DNA from: Oscillospiraceae bacterium
GTDB taxonomy: Bacteria; Bacillota; Clostridia; Oscillospirales; Oscillospiraceae
Assembly (NCBI GenBank): GCA_009780435.1
Contig: WRAB01000008.1
Coordinates: forward strand, 24,781-88,780
Reading direction: 5' to 3'
DNA length: 64,000 bases
In this document: one piece after another, positions 28,560 through 37,411 of the stretch
Layout: each line of letters starts with the position of its first letter
How positions within the stretch are numbered: the first letter of the stretch is position 1
Position numbers and translations under genes: made by a program
Notes under the pieces: model-generated
What the model was told of the DNA's origin: nothing
Databases searched by the model: none
Seen by the model: the letters and a program-made list of their open reading frames with translations, nothing else

Positions 28560-28850
28560 TCAACGTTCGTCGGAGTCGTTTTGCTCCTCCGGACTGTCTT
28601 GCTCTTTTTGATCCTCGGCATTGCCTGGGGCATTTGGATCGTTCTGTTCGCCTTTTGGGATGAGGTCTAACAGAAACTTGAACGCAGCCCCGATGCCCAA
28701 AAGAGAGAAGAGTAGGAGCAACCAGGGAGACGTCCCCAATAGGTTGTCTAAAAATCGACCCAGAAATACGCCGACCACGACGGATGCCACAATATAGATG
28801 CCAATTTGGGTTATGAGAGACAGCGCTTTGACAACTTCATGACTTTTCAT
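28560..28850 (-). CDS. AtpZ/AtpI-like membrane protein
   Basis: First gene of the ATP synthase operon, 96 aa from the ATG at 28850 (AGGTGT upstream; a GTG three codons earlier is possible). Two membrane helices (LITQIGIYIVASVVVGVFLG and WLLLLFSLLGIGAAFKFLLD) carry the GxxxGxxLD pattern of the F0F1-ATPase subunit (AtpZ-like) family, which forms a Mg/Ca channel or assembly factor with AtpI in some bacteria. The Glu/Asp/Gln-rich tail (about 28 residues) looks disordered. Confidence 0.85.
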   Translation of the reverse strand: MKSHEVVKALSLITQIGIYIVASVVVGVFLGRFLDNLLGTSPWLLLLFSLLGIGAAFKFLLDLIPKGEQNDPNAPGNAEDQKEQDSPEEQNDSDER

Positions 28851-29059
28851 GGGCAACACCTAATTAAGAGGACGACTTCTGACTACAATTGTGTATTCTA
28901 TCACCAAGCGCCAAATAAATGAATAAATTTCGTGTATAGATTTGGGTGATTCGTATAAAGATTTCATAAAGAACATGTGTTATACTATAAAAAAGCGGAA
29001 ACATGACGCAGGGGACGGTGTTCACGTCGCCCCGTTTTGACAACAGGGAGGTGCATCGC

Positions 29060-29779
29060 ATGGAGGCGTGTAAAGGGACGATCTTAGTCGTCGAGGACGA
29101 TAAGCACAGCAGTGATTTTCTCATGGCAAACCTGATCTCAGACGGATACGAGGCACTGGTGGCGGACACGGGTAGAAAAGCCATCTCCACCACGGCGGAT
29201 ACCCTGTTTGATCTGATCCTCTTGGATTTGGGTCTACCGGACATTGACGGGATGAAGGTGTTAAAAAGTATCCGGGAGTGGTCAGAGATTCCCATTATTA
29301 TCGTCAGTTCCCGCACGGAAGAGGCGGGGAAAGTGGCGGCTCTGGACGCCGGAGCCAACGACTATATCGAAAAACCTTTTGGAAACAACGAGCTCCTGGC
29401 CCGGGTGCGGGCGGCGATCCGGATCTATCGGAAATGCTGGTGTAGCAAAGTGGAGGTCAGCGACAGCTTCACAAACGGCGCCTTGCAGATCGACTACAGC
29501 AAGCACCGGATTGCAAAAGACGGTCAGATCATCCACTTGACGCCCATTGAGCATAAAATTGTGGTGACCCTGGCCCAAAATGCCGGGAAAGTGCTGACCC
29601 ACGACTTCATCCTCCGCCGGGTCTGGGGGGACGATTATTTGAGCGACGGACAAATCCTCCGGGTCAACGTGGCCAACATCCGCCGCAAACTGGAGGACAA
29701 CCCTGCGGAGCCGCAGTATATCCTGACGGAGGTGGGCGTGGGATATCAGATGGCCGAACCGGAGGGTGTTGGGGGATAG
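29060..29779 (+). CDS. OmpR/KdpE-like response regulator, no adjacent kinase
   Basis: Receiver plus winged-helix regulator, 239 aa; start at 29060 with GGGAGGTG upstream. Receiver: VVEDDKHS, phospho-Asp in LILLDLGLPD, switch Ser in IIIVSSR, and Lys in YIEKPFG, all intact. Closest in pattern to KdpE, including LTPIEHKIVVTLAQNAGKVL in the DNA-binding domain. No kdp genes or KdpD-like kinase are near, so it is an orphan regulator here. It is divergent from the ATP synthase operon and monocistronic, with a terminator 22 nt later. Confidence 0.9.
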   Translation: MEACKGTILVVEDDKHSSDFLMANLISDGYEALVADTGRKAISTTADTLFDLILLDLGLPDIDGMKVLKSIREWSEIPIIIVSSRTEEAGKVAALDAGANDYIEKPFGNNELLARVRAAIRIYRKCWCSKVEVSDSFTNGALQIDYSKHRIAKDGQIIHLTPIEHKIVVTLAQNAGKVLTHDFILRRVWGDDYLSDGQILRVNVANIRRKLEDNPAEPQYILTEVGVGYQMAEPEGVGG

Positions 29780-29801
29780 TATAAGCAAAATAAATGCGCA
29801 G

Positions 29802-29834
29802 GACAGCGGGCCATAGGTTCCGCTGTCTTTTTGT
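29802..29834 (+). terminator. Terminator of the orphan regulator gene
   Basis: Stem GACAGCGG / CCGCTGTC with a 10-nt loop followed by TTTTTGTTTTG. Confidence 0.9.
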
Positions 29835-29874
29835 TTTGTGTATGCGTATTTGTAGAGAGGGACACTCCCTCCGT

Positions 29875-29993
29875 CAGGCTTCGCCTGCCACCTCCCTCAA
29901 ATTGAGGGAGACTTTGTTGCTGGAACTGTCCTCAGCTCGTGACTTTCGGCCCCCTCGTTGTGAGGGGGCTGTCAGCGTAGCTGACTGGGGGAG
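29875..29993. mobile_element. MITE-like 119-bp element
   Basis: Non-coding element with imperfect terminal inverted repeats (CTCCCTCCGTCAGGC at the left, GCTGACTGGGGGAG at the right) and inner hairpins (CAGGCTTCGCCTG, CTCCCTCAAATTGAGGGAG, CCCCCTCGTTGTGAGGGGG and CAGCGTAGCTG). No transposase is encoded. Partial relatives lie at 21651-21686 and 37315-37362. The 29780-30121 gap holds only the terminator, this element and the promoter at 30051. Confidence 0.75.
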
Positions 29994-30050
29994 CGGGGAG
30001 CATTGTACAACATTGCCAAATAAAAAATTTTTATTTGTGCTAAAAAATAA

Positions 30051-30079
30051 TTGAAAGATCAACGGACTTGTGATATTTT
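30051..30079 (+). promoter_or_regulatory. Possible promoter of the urate cluster regulator
   Basis: TTGAAA, 17-nt spacer, TATTTT, followed by the PAS/HTH gene. It is the only reasonable promoter match between the MITE and the gene. Confidence 0.4.
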
Positions 30080-30121
30080 GGTATCATCAAAAAAGACATG
30101 CTTGCAGACAGGATGAATTAT

Positions 30122-30778
30122 ATGGAACACAACCAGCGAAATCAATTTCTGGCCCAACTGGCCCACGGGATCGCCCAGCAATTCGGCCCCCAGTGCGAGG
30201 TGGCGGTACACGACCTGACCCGTGACACAGAGGGGACCATCTTCGCCATCGCAAACGGCCACGTCACAGACCGCCGGATCGGCGACGGAGCCAGTGAGAT
30301 CGTACTGGAGGCCCTCAAAGAGCCGGATCGTGTAAAGGATCAACTCAACTACCACACCCGCACCCCTGACGGGCGGTTGCTCAAATCCTCTTCTATCTAT
30401 CTGCGGGACGAGGACGGACGGGTGGTGGCCCTCTTGGGGATCAACTACGACATCACGGCTATGTTTCACGCCACGGGGATATTGAACCAGTTTATCGCCG
30501 CCGATGAAGAAAAGCGGGAGGCCATAGATGACACGGAGATGATCTTCTCCGACGTGGGAGACCTCCTGGATCGGCTCATCGAAAAATCCTGCGAATACGT
30601 GGGCAAGCCCGTTGCTATGATGACCAAGGAGGACAAAGTCCGGGCCATCCACTATCTGGACGCCAAAGGGGCGTTTCTAATCAAAAAGGCGGGGGACAAG
30701 GTCTCCAAGTTTTATGATATCTCCAAATATACGTTATATAATTATCTGGATGAGGAAATTACAGAGGGGAATGGGTGA
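30122..30778 (+). CDS. YheO/DauR-like PAS-HTH transcriptional regulator
   Basis: DNA-binding regulator, 218 aa, from the ATG at 30122 (AGGA eight bases upstream; in-frame ATGs at 30098 and 30113 are alternatives). The N-terminal YheO-like PAS domain runs to about residue 120 (CEVAVHDLTRDTEGTIFAIA, then VVALLGINYDIT), and the C-terminal HTH_22 domain includes VRAIHYLDAKGAFLIKKAGD and VSKFYDISKYTLYNYL. This family controls amino acid and nitrogen catabolic genes. It stands directly upstream of ygeX on the same strand, so it is the likely regulator of the urate cluster, perhaps sensing a purine or diaminopropionate-like ligand. Confidence 0.9.
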   Translation: MEHNQRNQFLAQLAHGIAQQFGPQCEVAVHDLTRDTEGTIFAIANGHVTDRRIGDGASEIVLEALKEPDRVKDQLNYHTRTPDGRLLKSSSIYLRDEDGRVVALLGINYDITAMFHATGILNQFIAADEEKREAIDDTEMIFSDVGDLLDRLIEKSCEYVGKPVAMMTKEDKVRAIHYLDAKGAFLIKKAGDKVSKFYDISKYTLYNYLDEEITEGNG

Positions 30779-30781
30779 ATT

Positions 30782-30844
30782 GCACTGACAATTTTCCTGT
30801 TTTCCCCCGCCGCAGGCGGGGGAAAACAGGAAAATTGTCAGTGC
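30782..30844. repeat. 30-bp perfect palindrome, GGCGGGGG family copy 3
   Basis: A 30-bp perfect inverted repeat with GCA loop starts four bases past the regulator stop and ends 43 nt before ygeX. The inner TTTTCCCCCGCC core is that of copies 1, 2 and 4. It could terminate the regulator mRNA or stabilise it. Confidence 0.92.
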
Positions 30845-30887
30845 GGTTGCCCGCTCCCGCTACAGAGCATTTGAGAGGTGAAATCAC

Positions 30888-32135
30888 ATGTCAGACAAAA
30901 TTCTTTGGACGAAAAATCCGATGCAGACCAAAGCGCCCGTAGCGGCTCTCGCCCTTGCGGGGCGAAAAGAGGCCGAGGAGGCGAGAGCGTTTCACCGGAG
31001 TTTCCCCCAATACACGGAGACCCCCCTGGTCTCCCTGCAACACCTGGCGGATCGCCTGGGGGTGCGGGGCATCTATGTAAAAGACGAGTCCAAGCGTTTT
31101 GGGTTGAACGCATTTAAAGTGCTGGGCGGCTCCTACGCCATGGGCCGCTATATTGCGGATCGGCTGGGCTATGATCTGGCGGACTTGCCCTATTGGCGGC
31201 TCGGCTCCCGGGAGATCCGGGATCAGTTGGGCGAGGTGACATTCTTCACCGCAACCGACGGCAACCACGGCAGAGGGGTGGCCTGGGCGGCCAATCAGCT
31301 GGGACAGAAGAGCGTGGTCTACATGCCCGCCGGATCGTCTCTCTATCGCCTGGAGCGGATTCGGGACGAGGGGGCGGAGGCCTCCATCCAAGACATGAAC
31401 TATGACGAGGCCGTCCGGCTCGTCGCCCAGAGAGCCGAGCAGACCCCAAACGGTGTCATGGTACAGGACACGGCCTGGGACGGTTACGAGGAAATCCCCG
31501 GCTGGATTATGCAGGGCTACGGCACTATGGCTCTGGAAGCGGATGCGCAAATCCGGGCGGCGGGGGATGTGCCCACCCACATCTTCGTCCAGGCGGGGGT
31601 CGGTTCCCTGGCGGGGACGATCCAGGCCTATTTCGCCGACGTCTACGGGGAGCGCTGTCCCGTCACCACGGTGATGGAACCCCATGTGGCCAACTGCCAC
31701 TATGAGAGCGCTGTGGCCGGGGGATACCGGACTGTAGGCGGCGAGATGCAGACCATTATGGCGGGCTTAGCCTGCGGGGAGCCCAATACAATCAGTTGGG
31801 ATATCTTAAAAAACTGGACAGACTGCTTCGTCTCCTGTCCCGACTGGGTGGCGGCCCGTGGGATGCGGATGGCGGCGGCACCCCTGACCGGGGACGAGCC
31901 AATCGTATCCGGTGAATCCGGCGCCGTAGGGCTGGGATTGCTGTCTGCGATCCTACAGGGCGGCGATATAGAACTGGACGCTCTGCGGGGCGAACTGGGA
32001 TTAGATGAAAATTCCGTTGTACTCCTCTTCAGTACAGAAGGGGACACGGACCCGCAAACCTATACCGACATCGTCTGGGACGGTGATTACTGCAGCAAGG
32101 AAGGGTGCAAATGTTATGGATTATCAGAGAATTAA
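30888..32135 (+). CDS. ygeX: Diaminopropionate ammonia-lyase
   Basis: PLP enzyme that breaks 2,3-diaminopropionate into pyruvate and ammonia, 415 aa. The Schiff-base Lys is Lys77 in [14 protein letters not shown], the same number as in the E. coli enzyme; [13 protein letters not shown] and the Gly-rich phosphate loop [11 protein letters not shown] are present. GAGAGGTG gives the ribosome site. It is the first structural gene of a seven-gene set. In gut bacterial urate catabolism this enzyme handles a diaminopropionate-type intermediate. Confidence 0.96.
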   Translation: MSDKILWTKNPMQTKAPVAALALAGRKEAEEARAFHRSFPQYTETPLVSLQHLADRLGVRGIYVKDESKRFGLNAFKVLGGSYAMGRYIADRLGYDLADLPYWRLGSREIRDQLGEVTFFTATDGNHGRGVAWAANQLGQKSVVYMPAGSSLYRLERIRDEGAEASIQDMNYDEAVRLVAQRAEQTPNGVMVQDTAWDGYEEIPGWIMQGYGTMALEADAQIRAAGDVPTHIFVQAGVGSLAGTIQAYFADVYGERCPVTTVMEPHVANCHYESAVAGGYRTVGGEMQTIMAGLACGEPNTISWDILKNWTDCFVSCPDWVAARGMRMAAAPLTGDEPIVSGESGAVGLGLLSAILQGGDIELDALRGELGLDENSVVLLFSTEGDTDPQTYTDIVWDGDYCSKEGCKCYGLSEN

Positions 32136-33435
32136 GGAAGCGGCGGAGAATTACCGGGGGGATATGACCCGGTTTCTGCGAGATTTGGTGCGAATCCCCG
32201 GCGAGAGCGCGGGGGAGGCGGGCAAAATCCAGTGTGCGGCGGCGGAGATGCGAAACCTGGGCTTTGACCGGGTGGAGATCGACCCCATGGGCAATCTATT
32301 GGGCTACATGGGTACCGGCGAGACCCTCATCGCCTTTGACGGCCACATTGACACCGTAGGCGTGGGCCAGATTGAGAACTGGACGTTCGACCCCTACGAG
32401 GGATTCGAGGATAACCAAGAGATCGGCGGCCGGGGCGTGTCAGATCAGTCCGGCGGGATCGTATCTGCGGTCTACGGGGCCAAGATTATGAAAGACCTGG
32501 GACTGCTCGGCGACAAGTATACGGTGCTGGTCACGGCCACAGTCCAAGAGGAGGACTGTGACGGCCTCTGTTGGGAGTACATCATCAAAGAGGGGGGCGT
32601 CCAGCCCACATTTGTGGTATCCACGGAACCTACGGACGGCGGCATCTACCGTGGTCAGCGGGGCCGGATGGAGATTCGGGTGGATGTCCGGGGCGTCTCC
32701 TGTCACGGCTCGGCCCCGGAGCGGGGGGACAACGCCATCTATAAAATGGCGGACATCTTACAAGATGTCCGGGCATTGAACGAAAACGACGCATCGGATA
32801 GTAATGCAGTCAAGGGCCTCGTAAAGATGCTGGATGAGACATACAATCCCCAGTGGCGAGAGGCCCGGTTCTTAGGCCGTGGCACTGTCACCGTCAGCGA
32901 GATATTCTACACCTCCCCCAGCCGCTGCGCCGTGGCCGACGGATGCAGTGTCTCCCTGGATCGCCGGATGACGGCGGGGGAGACCTGGGAGAGCTGTCTG
33001 GATGAGATCCGCAATCTACCCGCCGTGCAACAATACGGCGACGATGTGACCGTCTCCATGTACACCTACAATACCCCGTCATTCACAGGTCTTGTCTATT
33101 CCGTAGAGTGCTTCTTCCCCACCTGGGTGATCCCAGAGGACCACCAGGTGACGAAAGCACTGGAGAAGACCTATACAGACATGTACGGACCGGAGCGGGT
33201 GGGGCCAGCCAAGGTCATTGACGCCAGAAAAGCCCGGCCTCTCACGGACAAGTGGACCTTTTCCACCAATGGCGTATCCATCATGGGCAGAAACCATATC
33301 CCCGTCATCGGATTCGGCCCCGGCGCCGAGGCCCAGGCCCACGCCCCCGACGAGATCACCTGGAAAGACGACCTCGTCCTCTGCGCTGCCGTCTATGCGG
33401 CATTGCCCACGGTGTATGTGGAAGAATTTGCGTAG
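32116..33435 (+). CDS. ygeY: YgeY-type M20 metallohydrolase
   Basis: M20 peptidase-fold amidohydrolase linked to selenium-dependent purine catabolism, 439 aa from the ATG at 32116, overlapping the ygeX end by 20 nt. Metal ligands are visible in [13 protein letters not shown], the catalytic Glu pair in VQEEDCDG, and a further His in [15 protein letters not shown]. The dimerisation domain lies between ([20 protein letters not shown]). In E. coli ygeY sits beside ygeX and ygeW. The TAG stop is part of a GTAGGGGCGCAC repeat. Confidence 0.95.
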   Translation: MDYQRIKEAAENYRGDMTRFLRDLVRIPGESAGEAGKIQCAAAEMRNLGFDRVEIDPMGNLLGYMGTGETLIAFDGHIDTVGVGQIENWTFDPYEGFEDNQEIGGRGVSDQSGGIVSAVYGAKIMKDLGLLGDKYTVLVTATVQEEDCDGLCWEYIIKEGGVQPTFVVSTEPTDGGIYRGQRGRMEIRVDVRGVSCHGSAPERGDNAIYKMADILQDVRALNENDASDSNAVKGLVKMLDETYNPQWREARFLGRGTVTVSEIFYTSPSRCAVADGCSVSLDRRMTAGETWESCLDEIRNLPAVQQYGDDVTVSMYTYNTPSFTGLVYSVECFFPTWVIPEDHQVTKALEKTYTDMYGPERVGPAKVIDARKARPLTDKWTFSTNGVSIMGRNHIPVIGFGPGAEAQAHAPDEITWKDDLVLCAAVYAALPTVYVEEFA

Positions 33436-33517
33436 GGGCGCACAGTGTGCGCCCGCTATGCCCTGTGTGAAAGCCTATCCAGCCGAAAAACCACGGGCGA
33501 ACACTGTTCGCCCCTAC
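33432..33517. repeat. GTAGGGGCGCAC inverted element, copy 1
   Basis: GTAGGGGCGCACAGTGTGCG at the left and CGAACACTGTTCGCCCCTAC at the right form terminal inverted repeats about 86 bp apart; each end is itself a palindrome. It fills the ygeY-ygeW gap and supplies the ygeY stop codon. Confidence 0.75.
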
Positions 33518-33542
33518 AAATAATCAAAAGGAGAACACCCCT

Positions 33543-34739
33543 ATGAACCCAAACATCAAACCCTATATTGAGCGACTAAACGCCCTGAAATTTGACGACA
33601 TGTATCAAAACGACTTCCTCCTCACCTGGGAGAAAACAGATCAGGAGATTGAAGCCCTGTTCACCGTGGCGGACGCCCTCCGCCATCTGCGGGAGCACAA
33701 CGTCTCCGCCAAAATATTCGACAGCGGCTTAGCCGTGAGCAATTTCAGAGACAACTCTACGAGAACCCGCTTCTCGTTCTCATCAGCCGCAAATATCTTA
33801 GGCCTGGCCGTCCAGGATTTGGACGAGGGCAAGAGCCAGATCGCCCACGGGGAGACCGTGCGGGAGACGGCCAATATGATCAGTTTCATGGCCGACGTCA
33901 TCGGCATCCGGGACGATATGTATATCGGAAAAGGCAATACCTATATGCGGGAAGTGGCCAAGAGCGTCCAAGAGGGTTATGAGGAGGGCGTACTCGAACA
34001 GCGGCCCACTCTGGTCAACCTCCAGTGTGATATTGACCACCCCACCCAGAGCTTGGCGGACATGCTCCACATTATCCACCACTTCGGCGGCGTGGAGAAC
34101 CTAAAGGGCAAAAAGATCGCCATGACCTGGGCCTACTCCCCCTCCTACGGCAAGCCCCTGTCGGTGCCGCAAGGTGTCATCGGCCTCATGAGTCGGTTTG
34201 GCATGGACGTCTGTCTGGCCCACCCAGAGGGGTACGAAGTCATGGGCGAAGTGGAACGGGTGGCGGCGGCAAACGCCAAGCAGAGCGGCGGCACCTTCAC
34301 CAAGACCAACTCTATGCAAGAAGCCTTCCAGGACGCCGATATCGTATACCCCAAGAGCTGGGCGCCCTTTGCCGCCATGGAACAGCGGACGGATTTATAT
34401 GGGAAAGGCGATATGGACGGCATCGCCGCCCTGGAGCAAGAGTTACTGGCCCAAAACGCCAACCACAAGGACTGGGAGTGCACCGAGGAGAGGATGGCCC
34501 TCACCAAAGGCGGCGACGCCCTCTACATGCACTGCCTGCCCGCCGATATTACCGGTGTATCCTGCGCCGAGGGCGAAGTATCGGCCTCTGTGTTTGACCG
34601 CTACCGTGTCCCCCTCTACAAAGAGGCGGGATATAAACCCTATATTATCGCGGCCATGATGTTCTTGGCCAAATGCGAGAATCCCCAACAGATTCTCCAA
34701 GAACTGGCGAAGCAAGGCGAACAACGCTGGATGAAGTAG
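33543..34739 (+). CDS. ygeW: Knotted carbamoyltransferase YgeW
   Basis: Member of the aspartate/ornithine carbamoyltransferase fold with unknown exact carbamoyl acceptor, 398 aa. The carbamoyl-phosphate motif STRTR is at residues 72-76, the second-domain HPTQSLADMLHI motif and the HCLP motif (MHCLPADI) are intact. Working toward carbamoyl phosphate, it would feed the carbamate kinase encoded 12 nt downstream and so yield ATP. AAGGAG precedes the ATG. Confidence 0.96.
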   Translation: MNPNIKPYIERLNALKFDDMYQNDFLLTWEKTDQEIEALFTVADALRHLREHNVSAKIFDSGLAVSNFRDNSTRTRFSFSSAANILGLAVQDLDEGKSQIAHGETVRETANMISFMADVIGIRDDMYIGKGNTYMREVAKSVQEGYEEGVLEQRPTLVNLQCDIDHPTQSLADMLHIIHHFGGVENLKGKKIAMTWAYSPSYGKPLSVPQGVIGLMSRFGMDVCLAHPEGYEVMGEVERVAAANAKQSGGTFTKTNSMQEAFQDADIVYPKSWAPFAAMEQRTDLYGKGDMDGIAALEQELLAQNANHKDWECTEERMALTKGGDALYMHCLPADITGVSCAEGEVSASVFDRYRVPLYKEAGYKPYIIAAMMFLAKCENPQQILQELAKQGEQRWMK

Positions 34740-34751
34740 AGGAAGATACCC

Positions 34752-35690
34752 GTGAAACAGCGTATTGTACTGGCCCTGGGCGGCAACGCCCTGGGGGATA
34801 ACCTCCACGAGCAGATGCTGGCAGTTCGAGGGACGGCAAAGGCCATCGCCGACCTCATTGCGGACGGCCATGAGGTGGTGGTGGCCCACGGCAACGGCCC
34901 CCAGGTGGGGATGATCACCCTGGCCTTAGAAGCCGCCGGAAAGACCGCGGCAAAGACGCCCTATATCCCTATGAGCGTCTGCGTATCCATGAGCCAGGGC
35001 TATATCGGCTATGATCTGCAAAACGCCCTTCGGGAGGAGCTGTTGAACCGGGGGATCGACAAACCCGTGGCCACCATCATCACCCAGACGGTGGTGGACG
35101 GGGACGATCCCGCCTTTTTAGACCCCTCCAAGCCCATCGGCGCCTTTTACACCGAGGCCGAAGCAAAAGAGATGGCGGCCCGGGGCTACGACATGAAAGA
35201 AGATGCCGGGCGGGGCTACCGCCGGGTAGTGGCCTCGCCCATGCCCATCGACATCGTGGAAAAAGACGTGATCGCAGCCCTCCTCCATGCGGGCCAGATC
35301 CCCATCGCCGTGGGCGGCGGCGGGATCCCCGTCAAACAGGTGGAGGGGAACCGACTCAAAGGCACATCCGCCGTGGTGGACAAAGACTTCGCCTCCGCCA
35401 AACTGGCGGAGATGATCGGCGCCGATGCGCTGATCATCCTCACCGCCGTGGAGAAGGTGGCCATAAACTTCGGCAAACCGGACGAGACGTGGCTGGATCA
35501 GCTAGACCCCGCCATGGCGGAACGATACATGGCCGAGGGGCATTTCGCCAAAGGCTCTATGCGCCCAAAAGTGGAGGCGGCCCTGGGGTTCGTCCAATCC
35601 GGCCCCAATCGGCGGGCGCTGATTACCAAGTTAGAGAAAGCAAAAGAGGGAATCCGAGGCGAGACGGGAACGGTGATAATGAACAATTAA
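34752..35690 (+). CDS. arcC: Carbamate kinase
   Basis: Transfers phosphate from carbamoyl phosphate to ADP, giving ATP, CO2 and ammonia; 312 aa. Motifs: VLALGGNALGD, VVVAHGNGPQVG and VAVGGGGIPV, and the Lys in VDKDFASAKLAEMIGAD. In E. coli the paralogue in this cluster is yqeA. Its place right after ygeW makes it the energy-conserving step of the pathway. Confidence 0.96.
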   Translation: MKQRIVLALGGNALGDNLHEQMLAVRGTAKAIADLIADGHEVVVAHGNGPQVGMITLALEAAGKTAAKTPYIPMSVCVSMSQGYIGYDLQNALREELLNRGIDKPVATIITQTVVDGDDPAFLDPSKPIGAFYTEAEAKEMAARGYDMKEDAGRGYRRVVASPMPIDIVEKDVIAALLHAGQIPIAVGGGGIPVKQVEGNRLKGTSAVVDKDFASAKLAEMIGADALIILTAVEKVAINFGKPDETWLDQLDPAMAERYMAEGHFAKGSMRPKVEAALGFVQSGPNRRALITKLEKAKEGIRGETGTVIMNN

Positions 35691-35743
35691 CAGATAACAA
35701 TGAACAATTTAATTGTTATCTGTTATCTGTCAATTGTTAATTG
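35684..35743. repeat. AT-rich intergenic palindrome
   Basis: Repeats of ATTGTTATCTGTTA and its complement pair across AACAATTTAATTGTT to give a long hairpin between arcC and the hydantoinase gene. It overlaps the arcC stop and ends before the ribosome site AAAAGGGG. Confidence 0.8.
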
Positions 35744-35759
35744 AAAAAGGGGTGTTTCT

Positions 35760-37148
35760 ATGCTAATCAAAAACGGTACAGTTGTAGCGGAGGGATTTAC
35801 CGGCGTGGCCGATCTGCGGATCCAGGGGGAAGTGATTGGGGAAATTGCGCCCAGCCTGGAGCCGTTGCCCGGGGAAGAGGTCATTGATGCCACAGGGAAA
35901 CTGGTGCTCCCCGGCGGGGTGGATGTCCACACCCATATGGATCTGGACTTGGGCCACGTAGTGGCCACGGACGACTTCTATACGGGGACAGTGGCCGCCG
36001 CCTGCGGCGGGACAACTACCATTGTGGATCACATGGCCTTCGGGCCGCCCGGGTGCAGTATTTTACATCAGGTACGGCACTATCAGGATTTGGCACGGGA
36101 CAAGGCGGTCATCGACTACAGTGTCCACGGGGTCACCAACCGGGTGGATGAGGAGATTTTAGCGGAGTTGGAGACTCTCATCGAACACGGAGTCACCAGC
36201 CACAAGGTCTATACCACCTACGGCGGAAAACTGCCGGATCGGGAGATTTTTGCAATCCTGGAGCGTACGGCCCAGTTGGGGGTTATGATCTGCGTACACC
36301 CGGAAAACGACGGGGTGGTCAACTATCTCCGGGAAAAATTCGTCCGGGAGGGGAAACTCACCCCGGAATACCACGCAAAGAGCCGTCCCCCCGAGGCGGA
36401 GGGAGACGCCATCCACCGGATCGCCCTCATGGCACACCTGGCGGGGGATGCGCCCCTGTATATTGTCCATCTCACCTGTGCCCTGGGCCTGGATCTGATC
36501 CGGGGCCGGCGGGCGCGGGGGCAAAAGCGCCTCTTCGCGGAGACGTGTCCCCAGTATTTGACCCTAGACGAGACGCTATACGAGCGGCCCGACGGCCTCA
36601 AATACGTCATGAGCCCGCCCCTGCGGACAAAGGACAATCAAGACGCCCTCTGGAACGGGCTGATGACCGAGGAGATTCAGACCGTCGGCACGGATCACTG
36701 TCCATTCTTCTACGCAAAGGAGAAGCAACTGGGCAAAGACGACTTCACCCTAGCTCCCAGCGGCGCACCCGGCGTGGAGGCCAGAATGGCAATCACTTTC
36801 TCCGAGGGCGTGAGCCGTGGCAGGCTGACCTTAGAGCAGTTCGTGGACGTTACAGCAACAAACCCGGCGAAGCTATTCGGCATGTACCCGAAAAAAGGTG
36901 TCCTAAAGCCCGGCAGTGACGGGGATGTGGTGATCTTCGACCCGGAGCGGGAGACGGTCATCACCTGGAACGATCTCCACGAAAATGTTGACTATACGCC
37001 CTACGAGGGTTTGGCCATCAAGGGCGTGCCGGTGCTGACCATATCCCGCGGCAAGGTCGTGGCCAAAGATGGCCAATTCATCGGCCAGGCCGGCGCGGGC
37101 CGGTTTATTAAGCGAGGATTACCCATGGTGGATGGTTGGGAGATGTAG
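35760..37148 (+). CDS. hyuA: Dihydropyrimidinase/D-hydantoinase family amidohydrolase
   Basis: Cyclic-amide hydrolase that opens hydantoin or dihydropyrimidine-type rings, 462 aa. Binuclear metal site: GGVDVHTHMDLDLG (HxH), the carboxylated Lys in TSHKVYTTYGG, His in PLYIVHLTCA, and Asp in VGTDHCPFFYA. In E. coli the equivalent is ygeZ (hyuA). In the urate pathway it would act on a ring-opened or reduced purine product such as an imidazolone or hydantoin; which one cannot be read from sequence. Confidence 0.94.
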   Translation: MLIKNGTVVAEGFTGVADLRIQGEVIGEIAPSLEPLPGEEVIDATGKLVLPGGVDVHTHMDLDLGHVVATDDFYTGTVAAACGGTTTIVDHMAFGPPGCSILHQVRHYQDLARDKAVIDYSVHGVTNRVDEEILAELETLIEHGVTSHKVYTTYGGKLPDREIFAILERTAQLGVMICVHPENDGVVNYLREKFVREGKLTPEYHAKSRPPEAEGDAIHRIALMAHLAGDAPLYIVHLTCALGLDLIRGRRARGQKRLFAETCPQYLTLDETLYERPDGLKYVMSPPLRTKDNQDALWNGLMTEEIQTVGTDHCPFFYAKEKQLGKDDFTLAPSGAPGVEARMAITFSEGVSRGRLTLEQFVDVTATNPAKLFGMYPKKGVLKPGSDGDVVIFDPERETVITWNDLHENVDYTPYEGLAIKGVPVLTISRGKVVAKDGQFIGQAGAGRFIKRGLPMVDGWEM

Positions 37149-37190
37149 GGTGCGGTGTCTGTATCGGTCCATTGTTTACAATGTATAACA

Positions 37191-37252
37191 CGGGCGCACA
37201 GTGTGCGCCCCTACGGAAAGCTGCCCTTGTAGGGGCGCACACTGTGCGCCCG
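37191..37252. repeat. GTAGGGGCGCAC inverted element, copy 2
   Basis: CGGGCGCACAGTGTGCGCCC plus CTAC and the converse GTAGGGGCGCACACTGTGCG form a short inverted pair between the hydantoinase and ssnA genes, in the opposite arm order to copy 1. Confidence 0.75.
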
Positions 37253-37277
37253 TCCCATTGCAGATGATCGTACATTA

Positions 37278-37378
37278 GCACGGGATGCCGAGGATTAGGC
37301 CCAACGGCCCGAAGCCTCCCTCAATTTGAGGGAGGTGGCAGGCGAAGCCTGCCGGAGGGAGCGCACGGGATGCCGAGG
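37278..37378. mobile_element. MITE-like element with 16-bp direct repeats
   Basis: GCACGGGATGCCGAGG occurs at 37278-37293 and again at 37363-37378. Between them lies CCTCCCTCAATTTGAGGGAG followed by GGCAGGCGAAGCCTGCC and GGAGGGAGC, the reverse orientation of the 29875 element. The direct repeats could be a target duplication, although 16 bp is long for a MITE. Confidence 0.65.
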
Positions 37379-37411
37379 CATCCGCACCCCACAAAGAACG
37401 GAGGTCACACT

